Source of the DNA: Ruegeria sp. EL01 | GTDB taxonomy: Bacteria > Pseudomonadota > Alphaproteobacteria > Rhodobacterales > Rhodobacteraceae | Reading direction: 5' to 3' | Assembly: GCF_900313035.1 (NCBI RefSeq) | Contig: NZ_OMPS01000046.1 | Coordinates: 372,001 to 436,000, forward strand | DNA length: 64,000 nucleotides | The notes under the pieces: generated by a model | Seen by the model: only the letters and a program-made list of their open reading frames with translations | The model's database searches: none | What the model was told of the DNA's origin: nothing | Made by a program: the position numbers and the translations under genes | In this document: in pieces, positions 42,946-56,538 of the stretch | Layout of the letters: the number at the start of each line of letters is the position of its first letter | Numbering within the stretch: the first letter of the stretch is position 1

Positions 42946-44102
42946 TGCGCGTTTTTCTGGTCGCTGGAGAACCGTCTGGCGACCGTTTGGGCGGTGCGCT
43001 GATGGAGGGTTTGAAAACCCTGGTGCCGGATATTGAATTCGACGGGGTCGGTGGACCTCTAATGGGAGCCGAAGGCCTCGCCAGCCGCTTTCCAATGTCC
43101 GAGCTGAGCGTGATGGGGTTGGTCGAAGTGCTGCCAAAGTTCTTCCACCTCAAACGCCGGATTTCGGAAACGGCGCAGGCCGTTCTGGACACGCAGCCAG
43201 ACGTTTTGATTACAATCGACAGTCCCGATTTCAGCCTACGGGTAGCCAAACTGGTCAAAGCCAGCAGCACCATTCGCACCGTTCACTACGTCGCGCCCAG
43301 CGTTTGGGCCTGGCGTCCGGGGCGGGCGGATAAGATGGCCAGGGTCATCGATCATGTTTTGGCTTTGCTGCCATTCGAGCCGCCCTACATGGAACGCGCC
43401 GGGATGGAATGTGACTTTGTAGGTCACCCTGTCGCAAGTGAGCCGGTTGCGACACAAGATGAAATTGCCGCCTTCCGCGCGACCTTTGAATTGGGCGACG
43501 CGCCGATTCTTTTGGCATTGCCCGGGTCGCGACGGGGTGAGATTGAACGGCTGTCTGAGTGTTTCCGGGATGCGCTGCACCAGTTCATCTCGGACAGGCC
43601 AGAATTCCGTGTTGTCGTGCCGACGGTTGGCGCTGCAATCGATCTGATCAACTCTGTGGTTCCAAGCTGGCCGGGAAACCCGGTTGTGCTGGACCCACGT
43701 CACATTGGTGCCGACCAAGCCAGTGCCTACAAACGTGCGGCCTTTGGAGCCGCCGATCTGGCGCTGGCCGCCTCTGGCACGGTCTCGCTGGAACTGGCCG
43801 TGCAGAACACACCCATGGTGATCGCTTACAAGCTAAACTGGTTGACGCAGAAAATGGCCGAGCGGATGGTCAAACTGGACACCGTCACGCTGGTCAATCT
43901 GGTGTCTGATACGCGCGCCGTGCCTGAATGTCTTCTGGACGATTGCGTGCCCGACAAAATTGCCGCAGCGCTGAATCAGGTCGCTGACGCGCCTGATGCG
44001 CAGAGACAGGCCATGGATCTGACAATGGACCGTTTGGGGCGCGGAGGCGAACCGCCGGGCCTCAGGGCGGCAAAGGCTGTTCTGGAACGGATGAACGCCT
44101 GA
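42945..44102 (+). CDS. lpxB: Lipid-A-disaccharide synthase
   Basis: 385 residues. GT19 glycosyltransferase joining lipid X and UDP-diacylglucosamine. N-terminal LVAGEPSGDRLGGALM, the IDSPDFSLRVAK segment, HYVAPSVWAWRPGR, and LPGSRRGEIERL near residue 190 identify it. It ends the lpx run and overlaps the next start by one base. Confidence 0.95.
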   Translation: MRVFLVAGEPSGDRLGGALMEGLKTLVPDIEFDGVGGPLMGAEGLASRFPMSELSVMGLVEVLPKFFHLKRRISETAQAVLDTQPDVLITIDSPDFSLRVAKLVKASSTIRTVHYVAPSVWAWRPGRADKMARVIDHVLALLPFEPPYMERAGMECDFVGHPVASEPVATQDEIAAFRATFELGDAPILLALPGSRRGEIERLSECFRDALHQFISDRPEFRVVVPTVGAAIDLINSVVPSWPGNPVVLDPRHIGADQASAYKRAAFGAADLALAASGTVSLELAVQNTPMVIAYKLNWLTQKMAERMVKLDTVTLVNLVSDTRAVPECLLDDCVPDKIAAALNQVADAPDAQRQAMDLTMDRLGRGGEPPGLRAAKAVLERMNA

Positions 44103-44683
44103 TGTTGGACTATGGGGTCTTTGCGCTTTCAGCGTTTATGGCGCAGGTTCTGACAAACTTGGACAACTTGGCCGCGTTGTTGGCGTTGGTTCTGGTGACC
44201 GGACCAAGGCGTTCGGTTTTTGGGTTCTTAGTGGCGCAATTCATCGTCATCGGTGCCGCGTTTCTTTTGGCGACCGGGGTTGGCGATATCATCCCCCATT
44301 GGGCCGGGTATCTGGGCATTGTGCCGCTGTCCCTCGGCTTGCTCGGCGTTGTGAGACAATTCCGCGGCGCGTCTTCAGAAGCCGAACCGGCAGTCCAGGC
44401 AGGTGGTTCGACCATCGTGATCTCGATGTTGTTCGTAAGCTTGTCGATGGACACGTTTGCTGTACTCGGACCGTTGCTGGCAGACTCGACCCCAGGATAC
44501 AGGCTGGCAGGGCTTTTCGGCGCAAGTGCGGCTGCGATCAGTTTGGCTATCGTCGCGCTGTTGGGCTCGAAAGTACCTTTCATGACCGGCGGGCTGGCGC
44601 GCAAGCTGGAACGGCTGGTGCCTTATGTGATGATCTGTGCCGGGCTCTATATTCTCAGCAACTCGTGGACTGACGCGATCTAG
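44102..44683 (+). CDS. CadD/LysE-superfamily-like membrane protein
   Basis: 193 residues with five or six membrane helices in two halves that mirror each other: [21 protein letters not shown] near residue 15 and [18 protein letters not shown] near 113. The Asn/Asp in the first helix of each half is like cadmium-resistance (CadD) and other LysE-type exporters. Substrate unknown. Its start overlaps the lpxB stop by one base, so it is translated with the lpx genes. Its last four bases overlap the end of mnmA on the other strand. Confidence 0.6.
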   Translation: MLDYGVFALSAFMAQVLTNLDNLAALLALVLVTGPRRSVFGFLVAQFIVIGAAFLLATGVGDIIPHWAGYLGIVPLSLGLLGVVRQFRGASSEAEPAVQAGGSTIVISMLFVSLSMDTFAVLGPLLADSTPGYRLAGLFGASAAAISLAIVALLGSKVPFMTGGLARKLERLVPYVMICAGLYILSNSWTDAI

Positions 44684-45825
44684 TAACCACGCCAGATCCA
44701 GCCGCCGCCAAAAATACGGCTGCCTTCGGATTCATAAAACACGCAGGCCTGTCCGGGCGAAACGCCTTCTTCAGGGGTCAGCAATTCGACCTCGGCTGTT
44801 GTGTCTGACAACGGGCGGACAATCGCTTCGCGCGGGGGCCGGGTCGAGCGGACTTTGACCGACAGATGCCATTCCTTTTGGGACGTGAAGGGAACATCGC
44901 CCAGCCAGTTGATTTCGCGCACAGGTATGGTCCGGGTGGCCAGCATGTCTTTGGGACCAACCACGACCTGTTTCTTATCCACGTCCAGTTTCACCACGAA
45001 CAGCGGCTCGCTAAGGCCTCCAATGCCCAAGCCTCGGCGTTGTCCGATCGTGTAGTGAATAACACCGTTGTGCTGCGCCAGAACTCGGCCATCCGCATGC
45101 ACGATGTCTCCGGGTTCGGCAGCACCGGGCCTCAGTTTCTCGATCACGCTGGCGTAGTTGCCGTTGGGCACAAAGCAGATGTCCTGACTGTCGGGCTTAT
45201 CCGCCACGGCCAGCCCGTATTGTGCCGCCATTTCCCGCGTTGCGTCTTTTGAGGGCAGGTGGCCCAAAGGAAAGCGCAGGAACGCCAGTTGATCCGGCGT
45301 TGTCGAAAACAAGAAATAGGACTGATCGCGGTTGGCATCCTCGGCACTGTGCAGTTCTGCACCGTTGGATCCAATCTTGCGCTGGATATAGTGACCGGTG
45401 GCCATGCAATCAGCCTCAAGATCCTTGGCGGTTTCCAGCAGGTCCTTGAACTTCACCCTCTCGTTGCAGCGAATGCAGGGTACAGGGGTGGCGCCCGCCA
45501 GATAACTGTCGGCAAATTCATCGATCACTGCATCTTTGAAGATGTTCTCGTAATCCAGCACATAATGCGGAAATCCACGCTCCTCGGCCACACGGCGCGC
45601 ATCGTGGATATCGATCCCGGCGCAGCATGCGCCTTTCTTGGCCAGCGCTGCCCCATGATCATAAAGCTGCAGGGTCACGCCCACCACGTCATACCCCTGA
45701 TCCGCCAGATGTGCGGCCACGACCGAACTGTCGACACCACCAGACATGGCCACAACCACCCGGGTTTCCGAGGGCGGTTTGGCAAAGCCAAGCGAGTTTA
45801 GCGGTGTGTCGGCATCGAGGGCCAT
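44680..45825 (-). CDS. mnmA: tRNA-specific 2-thiouridylase MnmA
   Basis: 381 residues. It makes 2-thiouridine at position 34 of tRNA Lys/Glu/Gln. ATP-binding PP-loop MSGGVDSSV at residues 27-35, the first catalytic cysteine in [12 protein letters not shown], the second in SQDICFVP, and the C-terminal OB-like domain. Sulfur would arrive from a cysteine desulfurase, perhaps through a TusA-like carrier such as the one at 12790. Confidence 0.95.
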   Translation of the reverse strand: MALDADTPLNSLGFAKPPSETRVVVAMSGGVDSSVVAAHLADQGYDVVGVTLQLYDHGAALAKKGACCAGIDIHDARRVAEERGFPHYVLDYENIFKDAVIDEFADSYLAGATPVPCIRCNERVKFKDLLETAKDLEADCMATGHYIQRKIGSNGAELHSAEDANRDQSYFLFSTTPDQLAFLRFPLGHLPSKDATREMAAQYGLAVADKPDSQDICFVPNGNYASVIEKLRPGAAEPGDIVHADGRVLAQHNGVIHYTIGQRRGLGIGGLSEPLFVVKLDVDKKQVVVGPKDMLATRTIPVREINWLGDVPFTSQKEWHLSVKVRSTRPPREAIVRPLSDTTAEVELLTPEEGVSPGQACVFYESEGSRIFGGGWIWRGY

Positions 45826-45954
45826 GGGGGTTCCAGTCCGGATTAAGGAAGACCGGCAGAATATAGGAAAATTCTACACACTCTCAAGGGGCGATTTCAC
45901 CGCGAATTAAGTAGGCTGATGTCAGCTTTGTCGCAGCAAGAAAAGGGTTAAGAG

Positions 45955-46248
45955 ATGTATTTGCACAAAGTTGAAGGGCCACGGTCGGTAACCCTGCCGG
46001 ATGGAACGGTTTTAACGCGCGCAGATCTTCCGCCTGCGGAAACGCGGCGCTGGGTGGCATCACGCAAGGTCATTGTGGTTCGTGGCGTGCTTTATGGTCT
46101 GATCACGCTATCCGAAGCCAAAAAGCGATACGGCATCAGCGATGAGGAGTTCAATATCTGGGTATCGGCAGTCGCCGAGCACGGTGTGGACGCATTAAAG
46201 GTCACAGCGTTAAAAAAATATCGACAACCTAAGATTGAAAGTGAATAA
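45955..46248 (+). CDS. sciP: CtrA inhibitor SciP (DUF1153)
   Basis: 97 residues. DUF1153 helix-turn-helix protein beginning MYLHKVEGPRSVTLPDGTVL, with the recognition helix around SEAKKRYGISDEEFNIWV. In Caulobacter, SciP binds CtrA at promoters and blocks transcription. It lies 84 nt upstream of ctrA on the same strand, the arrangement known from Rhodobacteraceae. Confidence 0.88.
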   Translation: MYLHKVEGPRSVTLPDGTVLTRADLPPAETRRWVASRKVIVVRGVLYGLITLSEAKKRYGISDEEFNIWVSAVAEHGVDALKVTALKKYRQPKIESE

Positions 46249-46250
46249 AT

Positions 46251-46255
46251 GATTC
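46251..46255 (+). promoter_or_regulatory. GANTC (CcrM methylation) site in the ctrA leader
   Basis: GATTC at 46251-46255 lies in the 84 nt between sciP and ctrA. In Caulobacter, CcrM methylation of such a site in the ctrA P1 promoter affects its timing. Here it is a single site without a clear promoter; no TTAA-N7-TTAA CtrA box was found beside it. Confidence 0.35.
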
Positions 46256-46332
46256 AACGGTAACGTCAGGTTAACCATTCTTGGTCAGGTTTATTTTTAA
46301 TTGGAATAGTTGACCCGAATTGGAGCAGGTAA

Positions 46333-47049
46333 ATGCGAATACTTCTTGTCGAGGATGATCCTACAACATCTAAAAGCATCGAATTGATGCTGACACATGC
46401 GAATCTAAATGTGTATGCGACGGATCTTGGCGAAGAAGGCATCGATCTGGCGAAACTCTATGATTACGATTTGATTCTGCTGGATCTCAACTTACCCGAT
46501 ATGAACGGGCATGAGGTTCTGCGCCAGCTACGGATCGCACGGGTCGAAACTCCGATTCTGATCCTGTCGGGCGCGGATGATACTGAAAGCAAAATCAAAG
46601 GTTTCGGCTTTGGAGCGGATGATTATCTGACCAAGCCATTCCATCGCGAAGAACTGGTTGCACGTATTCACGCGATCATTCGACGGTCGAAGGGACATTC
46701 GCAATCGATCATCCACACAGGTCGCGTGGCCGTGAATTTGGATGCGAAAACTGTCGAAGTTGAAGGGCAAACCGTTCACTTGACCGGCAAAGAATACCAG
46801 ATGCTCGAGCTTTTGAGCCTCCGCAAGGGTACAACCTTAACCAAGGAAATGTTCCTTAACCATCTCTATGGCGGAATGGACGAACCAGAATTGAAGATTA
46901 TCGATGTCTTCATCTGCAAGCTGCGCAAAAAGCTCAGCAATGCGACTGGCGGCGATAACTATATCGAAACCGTGTGGGGGCGCGGCTATGTGTTGCGCGA
47001 CCCGCAAACCAACAGCCTTGACGAGACCCGGATGGCGGTTGGCGCCTGA
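46333..47049 (+). CDS. ctrA: Response regulator CtrA
   Basis: 238 residues. Receiver domain with Asp51 as phospho-acceptor ([13 protein letters not shown]) and an OmpR-type winged-helix DNA-binding domain at about 125-230 ([33 protein letters not shown]). Master regulator of motility and gene-transfer-agent genes in Rhodobacteraceae and of the cell cycle in Caulobacter. The sciP gene sits upstream. Confidence 0.96.
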   Translation: MRILLVEDDPTTSKSIELMLTHANLNVYATDLGEEGIDLAKLYDYDLILLDLNLPDMNGHEVLRQLRIARVETPILILSGADDTESKIKGFGFGADDYLTKPFHREELVARIHAIIRRSKGHSQSIIHTGRVAVNLDAKTVEVEGQTVHLTGKEYQMLELLSLRKGTTLTKEMFLNHLYGGMDEPELKIIDVFICKLRKKLSNATGGDNYIETVWGRGYVLRDPQTNSLDETRMAVGA

Positions 47050-47126
47050 TCAGACCCAAGACATGCCGTCGTCGGTCCAGGGCGGCACCTCCACTCACGG
47101 CTCAGCACGACTGGACCTGGCCATGA

Positions 47127-51386
<4,260 letters not shown>

Positions 51387-51393
51387 ACGAGAT

Positions 51394-51427
51394 GTTCCAC
51401 AAAGTTCACAAATGTTCTCAAAAGTTC
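51394..51427 (+). promoter_or_regulatory. Four GTTC motifs at exactly 10 bp period
   Basis: GTTC starts at 51394, 51404, 51414 and 51424, with AT-rich 6 nt spacers (for example ACAAAT and TCAAAA). The alphaproteobacterial LexA box is GTTC-N7-GTTC, an 11 bp period, so this is close to but not that. A degenerate GAAC-N7-CAAC box follows at about 51450-51464. The array precedes the 40-residue peptide gene. Confidence 0.45.
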
Positions 51428-51497
51428 TTTACCGACTCGGGAAAATATGAGAACAAAAGGTCAACAAAGGATTAAAACTCTGACCGGAGGTGACCCT

Positions 51498-51620
51498 ATG
51501 CTGACCCAGATCAAGACCGTTTTCAGCCGTTCGCAATCAACCATCCTACAGGATGCGGCGGGTGTGATGTCTTTGGTCGTGATTCTGGTCGTTGCCTTAC
51601 ATCTGCCCGTCGGTATCTAA
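51498..51620 (+). CDS. 40-residue single-span membrane peptide
   Basis: ATG at 51498 with GGAGGTG 6 nt upstream, an excellent ribosome site. The peptide starts MLTQIKTVFSRSQSTILQDA and ends in a hydrophobic helix (GVMSLVVILVVALHLPVGI). I have seen near-identical small proteins in other Rhodobacteraceae, so I think it is real and conserved, but no function is known to me. It is preceded by the GTTC array and followed by about 145 nt of non-coding sequence and a strong terminator. Confidence 0.65.
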   Translation: MLTQIKTVFSRSQSTILQDAAGVMSLVVILVVALHLPVGI

Positions 51621-51765
51621 GCCTTTCTGCCTGCGCTCTCGTGCCGATTGTCTCGCGCGTGTTATCCCCATCTCAGTCAAGGGTGACCTGCCTGTCCCAT
51701 TTCCCTTGAGGGGCCATGCCTCGGCCCCGCGGAGACCCGGACCCCACACGAGAAACGCATTACCT
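51621..51765 (+). other. Non-coding stretch after the 40-residue gene
   Basis: About 145 nt with a small GGGGCC/GGCCCC stem-loop around 51714-51728 and no open frame of note, leading directly into the strong terminator. It could be a long 3' UTR or the source of a small RNA. Confidence 0.3.
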
Positions 51766-51805
51766 GCCGCCGCCCTTTCCGCCCGGAAGGAGCGGCGGCT
51801 TTTTT
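51766..51805 (+). terminator. Strong terminator before convergent marC
   Basis: 8 bp outer stem GCCGCCGC (51766-51773) with GCGGCGGC (51792-51799), extended by an inner CCTTTCC/GGAAGG stem, then six Ts. It ends at the stop codon of the convergent MarC gene. Confidence 0.85.
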
Positions 51806-52451
51806 ACAGCTGTCCGGTTTTCATAATTTCCATTAATGCCGACAAGACAGAGTTAACCGCGACCGAGGCCAAGATCATGCCCATCACGCGGCTTATGATG
51901 GCCGCGCCGGAATGGCCGATCAATCGGATGATCGGTTCAGCCAACAGCATCAAAACAAATGCCACGACCAGCACCGACAACATGACCAGCGCGGTAATGC
52001 CCTGATCCACCATGCTGTAGCGGTGATTGTCGGTCAGAATGACAATCGCCAGCATTGCGCCGGGGGACGCCAAAGACGGCACGGCAAGGGGGAAAATCGC
52101 AGGGTTTTGCTTGTGGGTTTTATCTTCCAGGTCTTCTTCGGCCTGACGTTGTTCGACGTCCTGTTTGCTTTCGCCGAAAATCATCGTCAAGGCGAACAGG
52201 AATAGGATGATGCCCCCGGCGACTTGGAAAGAGTTCAACCCGATATCCAGCGCCTCGATCAGCAATTGTCCGAATATGAGGAAGAACAGTAAGACGCCAG
52301 CGCTGATCAGCGAGGCAAGCAACGCCATGCGACGGCGGGCGGCGGCTTCGACCCCGGCGGTTACTGCGATGAAGACGGGAATTGTACCTATCGGGTCAAT
52401 GACGACCCAAAGCGTAACAAAATGCTCAAGCAAGTTATTCAATCCCGTCAC
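51804..52451 (-). CDS. MarC family integral membrane protein (UPF0056), copy 2
   Basis: 215 residues with six membrane helices and the paired signature VVIDPIGTIPVFIAVT and FPLAVPSLASPGAMLA. A charged loop (SKQDVEQRQAEEDLEDKTHKQ) lies between the halves. The GTG at 52451 has its GAGGA too close; the TTG at 52442 has better spacing (GAGGAG, then 7 nt), so the start may be 9 nt later. Function unknown, as for the copy at 3643-4317. Confidence 0.78.
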   Translation of the reverse strand: MTGLNNLLEHFVTLWVVIDPIGTIPVFIAVTAGVEAAARRRMALLASLISAGVLLFFLIFGQLLIEALDIGLNSFQVAGGIILFLFALTMIFGESKQDVEQRQAEEDLEDKTHKQNPAIFPLAVPSLASPGAMLAIVILTDNHRYSMVDQGITALVMLSVLVVAFVLMLLAEPIIRLIGHSGAAIISRVMGMILASVAVNSVLSALMEIMKTGQL

Positions 52452-52500
52452 TCCTCAATTTTTTCCAGAGGTTAGACAGGTTTGTATTAAAACGCCATGT

Positions 52501-52953
52501 TCAGGCGCAATTTGCCTGTTCGGCTTGTTCCATGGCCTCGGACGTTGCATCCAGCGCCAAAAGGATTGACGCGTGGCGGTTCTTATAGTCGCGCGCAGGC
52601 ATCAGTACCTCGAGCCCGTCAAATGGCGCATCTGGGGCAGGGCCATCCTTTTTCAGCATCGCGGTCAGTTGATCACGTGCAGTTTCAACCTGGGCCCGTG
52701 TGGCGCCAATGACGGCATTTCCCACAACAGATGCTGAGGCCTGACCCAAGGCGCAGGCTTTGACGTCCTGACCAAACTCGCTGATCCGACCATCGCGCAA
52801 CTTCACGTCTACGGTTACGGTCGATCCGCACAAAGGTGCACGTTTCTTGACCGTTGCATTAGGGGCGTCTAGTCGGTCCAGATGCGGGATTTCCGCGGCC
52901 AGCGCCAGAATACGTCCGGAGTAGAGCTTAATAAGGTCGTTCTCGCCGCTCAT
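52501..52953 (-). CDS. Iron-sulfur cluster assembly scaffold (IscU/SufU-like)
   Basis: 150 residues from the ATG at 52953 (GAGGG upstream). The U-type scaffold pattern is present: Cys in APLCGSTV near 41, Cys in ACALGQASASVV near 66, and a C-terminal NCA motif. The family is a platform for building Fe-S clusters; this is an isolated member, not part of an isc or suf cluster here. Confidence 0.75.
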   Translation of the reverse strand: MSGENDLIKLYSGRILALAAEIPHLDRLDAPNATVKKRAPLCGSTVTVDVKLRDGRISEFGQDVKACALGQASASVVGNAVIGATRAQVETARDQLTAMLKKDGPAPDAPFDGLEVLMPARDYKNRHASILLALDATSEAMEQAEQANCA

Positions 52954-53019
52954 GGCTTTCCCTCGTAGCGTGTTCCCCATACATAGTGGCCAGCCCCCGG
53001 GATGCAAAAGGTTTTTATC

Positions 53020-53391
53020 ATGTCCGACCCTGTCGTCTTTGACCCCTCGACCCTTAAATACAATGACGCTGGATTGGTCCCTGCAATCGCGCAGGATGAG
53101 GCATCCGGTGAGGTTCTGATGATGGCCTGGATGAACGCGCAGGCGGTCGAGCGCACGTTGCAGACGGGTCGCGTAACCTATTGGTCACGCTCGCGTCAGG
53201 CGTTCTGGATCAAGGGCGAAACATCCGGTCACGTGCAGGAGCTCGTGGATTTACGCGTCGATTGCGACCGGGATTGCCTGCTGGTTCTGGTGCGCCAGAC
53301 CGGGGCAGCGTGCCACACCAATCGCAGGACGTGTTTTTATACGGCCGTGCGCGACGATGAAGAGGTTGAACTGATGTCACCGATGGGGTGA
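53020..53391 (+). CDS. hisI: Phosphoribosyl-AMP cyclohydrolase
   Basis: 123 residues from the ATG at 53020. Third step of histidine synthesis. The metal-binding cysteines lie in [12 protein letters not shown] and [13 protein letters not shown], and the [14 protein letters not shown] and YWSRSRQ segments are diagnostic. It is the monofunctional form, without the HisE domain. Confidence 0.95.
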   Translation: MSDPVVFDPSTLKYNDAGLVPAIAQDEASGEVLMMAWMNAQAVERTLQTGRVTYWSRSRQAFWIKGETSGHVQELVDLRVDCDRDCLLVLVRQTGAACHTNRRTCFYTAVRDDEEVELMSPMG

Positions 53392-53401
53392 TCGGCACGG
53401 A

Positions 53402-54289
53402 TCAGAGCCCGACCATGGCCCGGATATCTAGGGGCGAGGCGCCATCAGCGCGATATTTGGCGATTGCACGAGCATCATCGCGCTTTGCCAGTCGTTTACC
53501 AGCCTCGTCCCGGATCAGGCGATGATGAAGATACGCGGGCGTTGGCAGGTCTAGCAGCGCTTGCAACACAACATGAATGCGCGTGGCTTCAAACAGATCC
53601 TGACCGCGCACAACACGGGTGATCTTTTGGGCCGCGTCGTCCAGAACCACTGACAGGTGATAGGATGTGCCCATGTCGCGACGCGACAGGACGACATCGC
53701 CGATGGTGGCCCTTAACTCTTCTGGTGTGAAGACGATATGGCCGCTTTCATTCAATGGCCCAAGACCAAGTTCTTGAAAACAGCCACCGGGGTTCGTGTC
53801 ACCAAAAACCAGATTGGCGGCCTTTGCGATGTCCAATCTCAGCGGTTGATCCTTGGGGCGCGCGCGCTTGCTTAGATCGGTACCTTGCCAGCGAACATGG
53901 CACGTGCCCGGATAAATGATTCCATCCGGTCCCAGCAGCGCGGCACCTTCTTGCGGAGCGCTGGCCGCAGCGGCGATGTCTTTTCGATTGCACGAACACG
54001 GATACAACAGGCCACGGTCCCAAAGATCGTCCAGGGCCTGATTGTAGGTCTGCTGTCGTTCGGATTGGCGCATCACTGGTTGCGGCCATGTCAGACCCAG
54101 CCATTTGAGATCACTATAGATCTGGTCTTCCCAATGGGCGCGGGATCGGGACTGATCGATGTCTTCGATCCGCAACAGGAAATCCCCGCCTTCGGATTCA
54201 GCCATGTCGTAAGCCACGATTGCAGAATAGGCGTGCCCAAGGTGTAGTGGACCTGTTGGAGATGGGGCAAAACGAGTGGTGAAAGTCAC
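53402..54289 (-). CDS. gluQ: Glutamyl-Q tRNA(Asp) synthetase
   Basis: 295 residues. A short glutamyl-tRNA synthetase paralogue lacking the anticodon domain, which puts glutamate on queuosine of tRNA Asp. HIGH motif is GPLHLGHA, the zinc-binding cysteines begin in YPCSCNRKD near residue 97, and the KMSKS equivalent is GKRLAKRD near 265. It overlaps the upstream methyltransferase by 4 nt. Confidence 0.93.
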   Translation of the reverse strand: MTFTTRFAPSPTGPLHLGHAYSAIVAYDMAESEGGDFLLRIEDIDQSRSRAHWEDQIYSDLKWLGLTWPQPVMRQSERQQTYNQALDDLWDRGLLYPCSCNRKDIAAAASAPQEGAALLGPDGIIYPGTCHVRWQGTDLSKRARPKDQPLRLDIAKAANLVFGDTNPGGCFQELGLGPLNESGHIVFTPEELRATIGDVVLSRRDMGTSYHLSVVLDDAAQKITRVVRGQDLFEATRIHVVLQALLDLPTPAYLHHRLIRDEAGKRLAKRDDARAIAKYRADGASPLDIRAMVGL

Positions 54290-54900
54290 GTCTTTTCTAG
54301 TACATACACGTCAGATTTAAGGTCCATACCCGGCAAATGCGGACCATGTTCGCGGAACAGCAACCGGGCGGCCCCCATATCGAGCCAATCATTCAAACGG
54401 CAGGTATAAGTATGATCCGCAAGCGTATGATCGTTAAAGGAAAACGCAAGCATCCCACCTTTCGGAAGCGCCTTCATCAGCAGATCCAGTGTTTCAGGCG
54501 GCGCGGCACCAGTGCCAATCACTCCGATGGCGGTGATTACAGTATAAGCGTCCTGCGTCAGCGGTTCGGGATCGGTGATCTCAAAGCTGGACAGGTCGTG
54601 ATAGACACCTTTGGCGGCTGCAACTTCAAGCATGTTGGGCGTCGGATCCATCCCATCGATCACTTTGAACCCCGCCGCGTGCAGCGCAACGCCCGACAGG
54701 CCTGTTCCGCAGCCATAGTCCAGAACAGGAATGTCCGACTGCGGTATCTGCGACCACAACGCTTCGGCCACGCGACCGGGTGTGGCATAGCCTTGTGCGG
54801 CAACCTCATCCTCGTAGGTCGCGGCCCATTTCTGATAGTGTTCCTGAGTGTCCTCGGGCGTTTCAAGGTCGTAGGTACTTTGGAAAAACTTGTCGTTCAT
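54286..54900 (-). CDS. Class I SAM-dependent methyltransferase
   Basis: 204 residues. SAM motif I is VLDYGCGTGLSGVAL near residue 60 with an acidic residue at the end of strand 2 (IDGMDPTPNML). It is a stand-alone methyltransferase of the type-11/25 group; the substrate cannot be told. Translational coupling with gluQ suggests a link to tRNA or small-molecule modification. Confidence 0.8.
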   Translation of the reverse strand: MNDKFFQSTYDLETPEDTQEHYQKWAATYEDEVAAQGYATPGRVAEALWSQIPQSDIPVLDYGCGTGLSGVALHAAGFKVIDGMDPTPNMLEVAAAKGVYHDLSSFEITDPEPLTQDAYTVITAIGVIGTGAAPPETLDLLMKALPKGGMLAFSFNDHTLADHTYTCRLNDWLDMGAARLLFREHGPHLPGMDLKSDVYVLEKT

Positions 54901-54937
54901 GTAACCATGCTAGGCCGAGCGAGCATGGCGCGTCCAG

Positions 54938-56278
54938 TCAGCATTGTTCCAGCCAGCTAGTCCATTCGGCCTTAGCGCGATCTGTATAGGCTTTATAGCG
55001 GTCCTTGCGGCCCCGGCGCCCACCCTTTAGGCCCTCTACCGGGCGGAACAAGCCGAAATTGACGTTCATGGGCTGAAACGTCTTGGCTTCGGCCCCACCA
55101 GTGATGTGATGGATCAAAGCACCCATGGCGCTGTCGTGCGGTACATCCGGCAGCGTGTGACCCAGAATCTCAGCCGCAGCCAATCGGCCTGCCAACAATC
55201 CCATCGCAGCACTTTCAACGTAACCTTCAACGCCGGTGATCTGACCTGCAAAGCGAATATTGGATTTGGATTTCAGCCGCATCTGCGCATCCAGCAATGT
55301 GGGCGAGTTGATGAACGTGTTGCGGTGAATGCCACCCAACCGCGCAAAGCTGGCGTCCTGCAAGCCGGGGATCATACGAAACACCTCGGTCTGCGCGCCG
55401 TATTTCATCTTGGTTTGGAACCCGACAATGTTGAACAACGTGCCAAGGGCATTGTCCCGTCGAAGTTGGACCACCGCATGGGGTTTGACGTCAGGTTGAT
55501 GAGGGTTGGTCAGGCCAACCGGTTTCATCGGCCCATGACGCAAGGTTTCGCGTCCACGTTCCGACATGACCTCGATCGGCAGGCAGCCGTCGAAATACCC
55601 GGCCGTCTCGCCTTCGTGGAACTCGGCTTTGTCCGCAGCCAACAGTGCATCAATGAACGCCTCGTACTGATCTCGATCCATCGGGCAGTTCAGATAGGCG
55701 GTGCGTTCTTCCTCGGTCTCACCCTTGTCATAACGCGACTGCATCCAGGCTTTGCTCATATCGATGCTATCGGCATAGACAATCGGGGCGATTGCATCAA
55801 AGAAGGCCAGCGCCTCAGCACCCGTTTGGGTTTTGATCGCTTCGCCCAAAGCCGGAGAGGTCAGAGGGCCCGTGGCAAAGATCCATTGGCCATCATCCGG
55901 CAAGGTGGTGACTTCTTCATCCGTGATTGTAATGCGAGGATGCGCGCGCAACTTGGCAGTCACACCTTCGGCAAACGGATCGCGATCGACAGCCAGGGCA
56001 CCGCCGGCGGGCAAACGGTACGCGTCAGCGGTGGTCATTATCAGACCGTTCGCAGCGCGCATCTCCCAATGCAGCAGGCCAACGGCGTTCTGCTCATCAT
56101 CATCCGAGCGGAAGGAATTCGAACACACCATCTCGGCCAGATTACCGGTCTGATGGGCGAATGTTCCGACAGTAGGGCGCATTTCGTGAATCACGACATC
56201 GACGCCCATTTCAGCGGCCTGCCAGGCAGCTTCGGACCCGGCCATGCCGCCGCCCACGATATGCAAAACTTGTGTCAT
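54938..56278 (-). CDS. trmFO: Methylenetetrahydrofolate-tRNA-(uracil-5-)-methyltransferase TrmFO
   Basis: 446 residues from the ATG at 56278. FAD and folate dependent enzyme that makes T54 in tRNA. The Rossmann motif [13 protein letters not shown] starts at residue 6, CSNSFRSDD near 52 carries the conserved cysteine, and the [24 protein letters not shown] tail segment is diagnostic. Confidence 0.95.
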   Translation of the reverse strand: MTQVLHIVGGGMAGSEAAWQAAEMGVDVVIHEMRPTVGTFAHQTGNLAEMVCSNSFRSDDDEQNAVGLLHWEMRAANGLIMTTADAYRLPAGGALAVDRDPFAEGVTAKLRAHPRITITDEEVTTLPDDGQWIFATGPLTSPALGEAIKTQTGAEALAFFDAIAPIVYADSIDMSKAWMQSRYDKGETEEERTAYLNCPMDRDQYEAFIDALLAADKAEFHEGETAGYFDGCLPIEVMSERGRETLRHGPMKPVGLTNPHQPDVKPHAVVQLRRDNALGTLFNIVGFQTKMKYGAQTEVFRMIPGLQDASFARLGGIHRNTFINSPTLLDAQMRLKSKSNIRFAGQITGVEGYVESAAMGLLAGRLAAAEILGHTLPDVPHDSAMGALIHHITGGAEAKTFQPMNVNFGLFRPVEGLKGGRRGRKDRYKAYTDRAKAEWTSWLEQC

Positions 56279-56359
56279 GCGCTGCCACATAGGGCAGAGA
56301 ACCGACGGACGCAACTCAGGCGCGGGCTTACATTCGCGATTTTGTCAGGAGGGGTCTTG

Positions 56360-56432
56360 GGGTCGCCGCTGCGGGAATGTCAACGCTGGTGAGAGAGACC
56401 AGCTCGGAGGGACCTTCCGCCCACGGCGACCC
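56360..56432. ncRNA. Candidate structured RNA element, class unknown
   Basis: In the 260 nt between the co-directional crotonase and trmFO genes, GGGTCGCCG (56360-56368) pairs with CGGCGACCC (56424-56432) over 9 bp, GCGGGA (56371-56376) faces TCCGC (56416-56420), and CTGGT (56386-56390) pairs with ACCAG (56398-56402) around a 7 nt loop. The folded unit is about 73 nt. It could be a small RNA or part of a longer one such as 6S-like RNA, or a trmFO leader. I could not match a known family; no protein frame here is credible. Confidence 0.4.
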
Positions 56433-56538
56433 AGAAGTATGTTCAAGGCCTCGGCCTCGACCCAGCTTTGCCACAGTGTTGCCCTTTTGAAAAGTGCTAA
56501 AATGCGAACAGTCGTAAAAAAAGTAGATGACAATTGCG

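Noticed and set aside
45826-46332. CtrA boxes (TTAA-N7-TTAA) before sciP and ctrA
   Set aside because: Several TTAA words are present but none pair at the required spacing.
51394-51427. Canonical LexA (SOS) boxes
   Set aside because: Spacing between GTTC cores is 6 nt, not the 7 nt of the alphaproteobacterial box; reported instead as a distinct phased array.
55106-56392. 428-codon open frame opposite trmFO
   Set aside because: Shadow of a well-supported gene; composition is His/Arg/Gln-rich and unlike a real protein.
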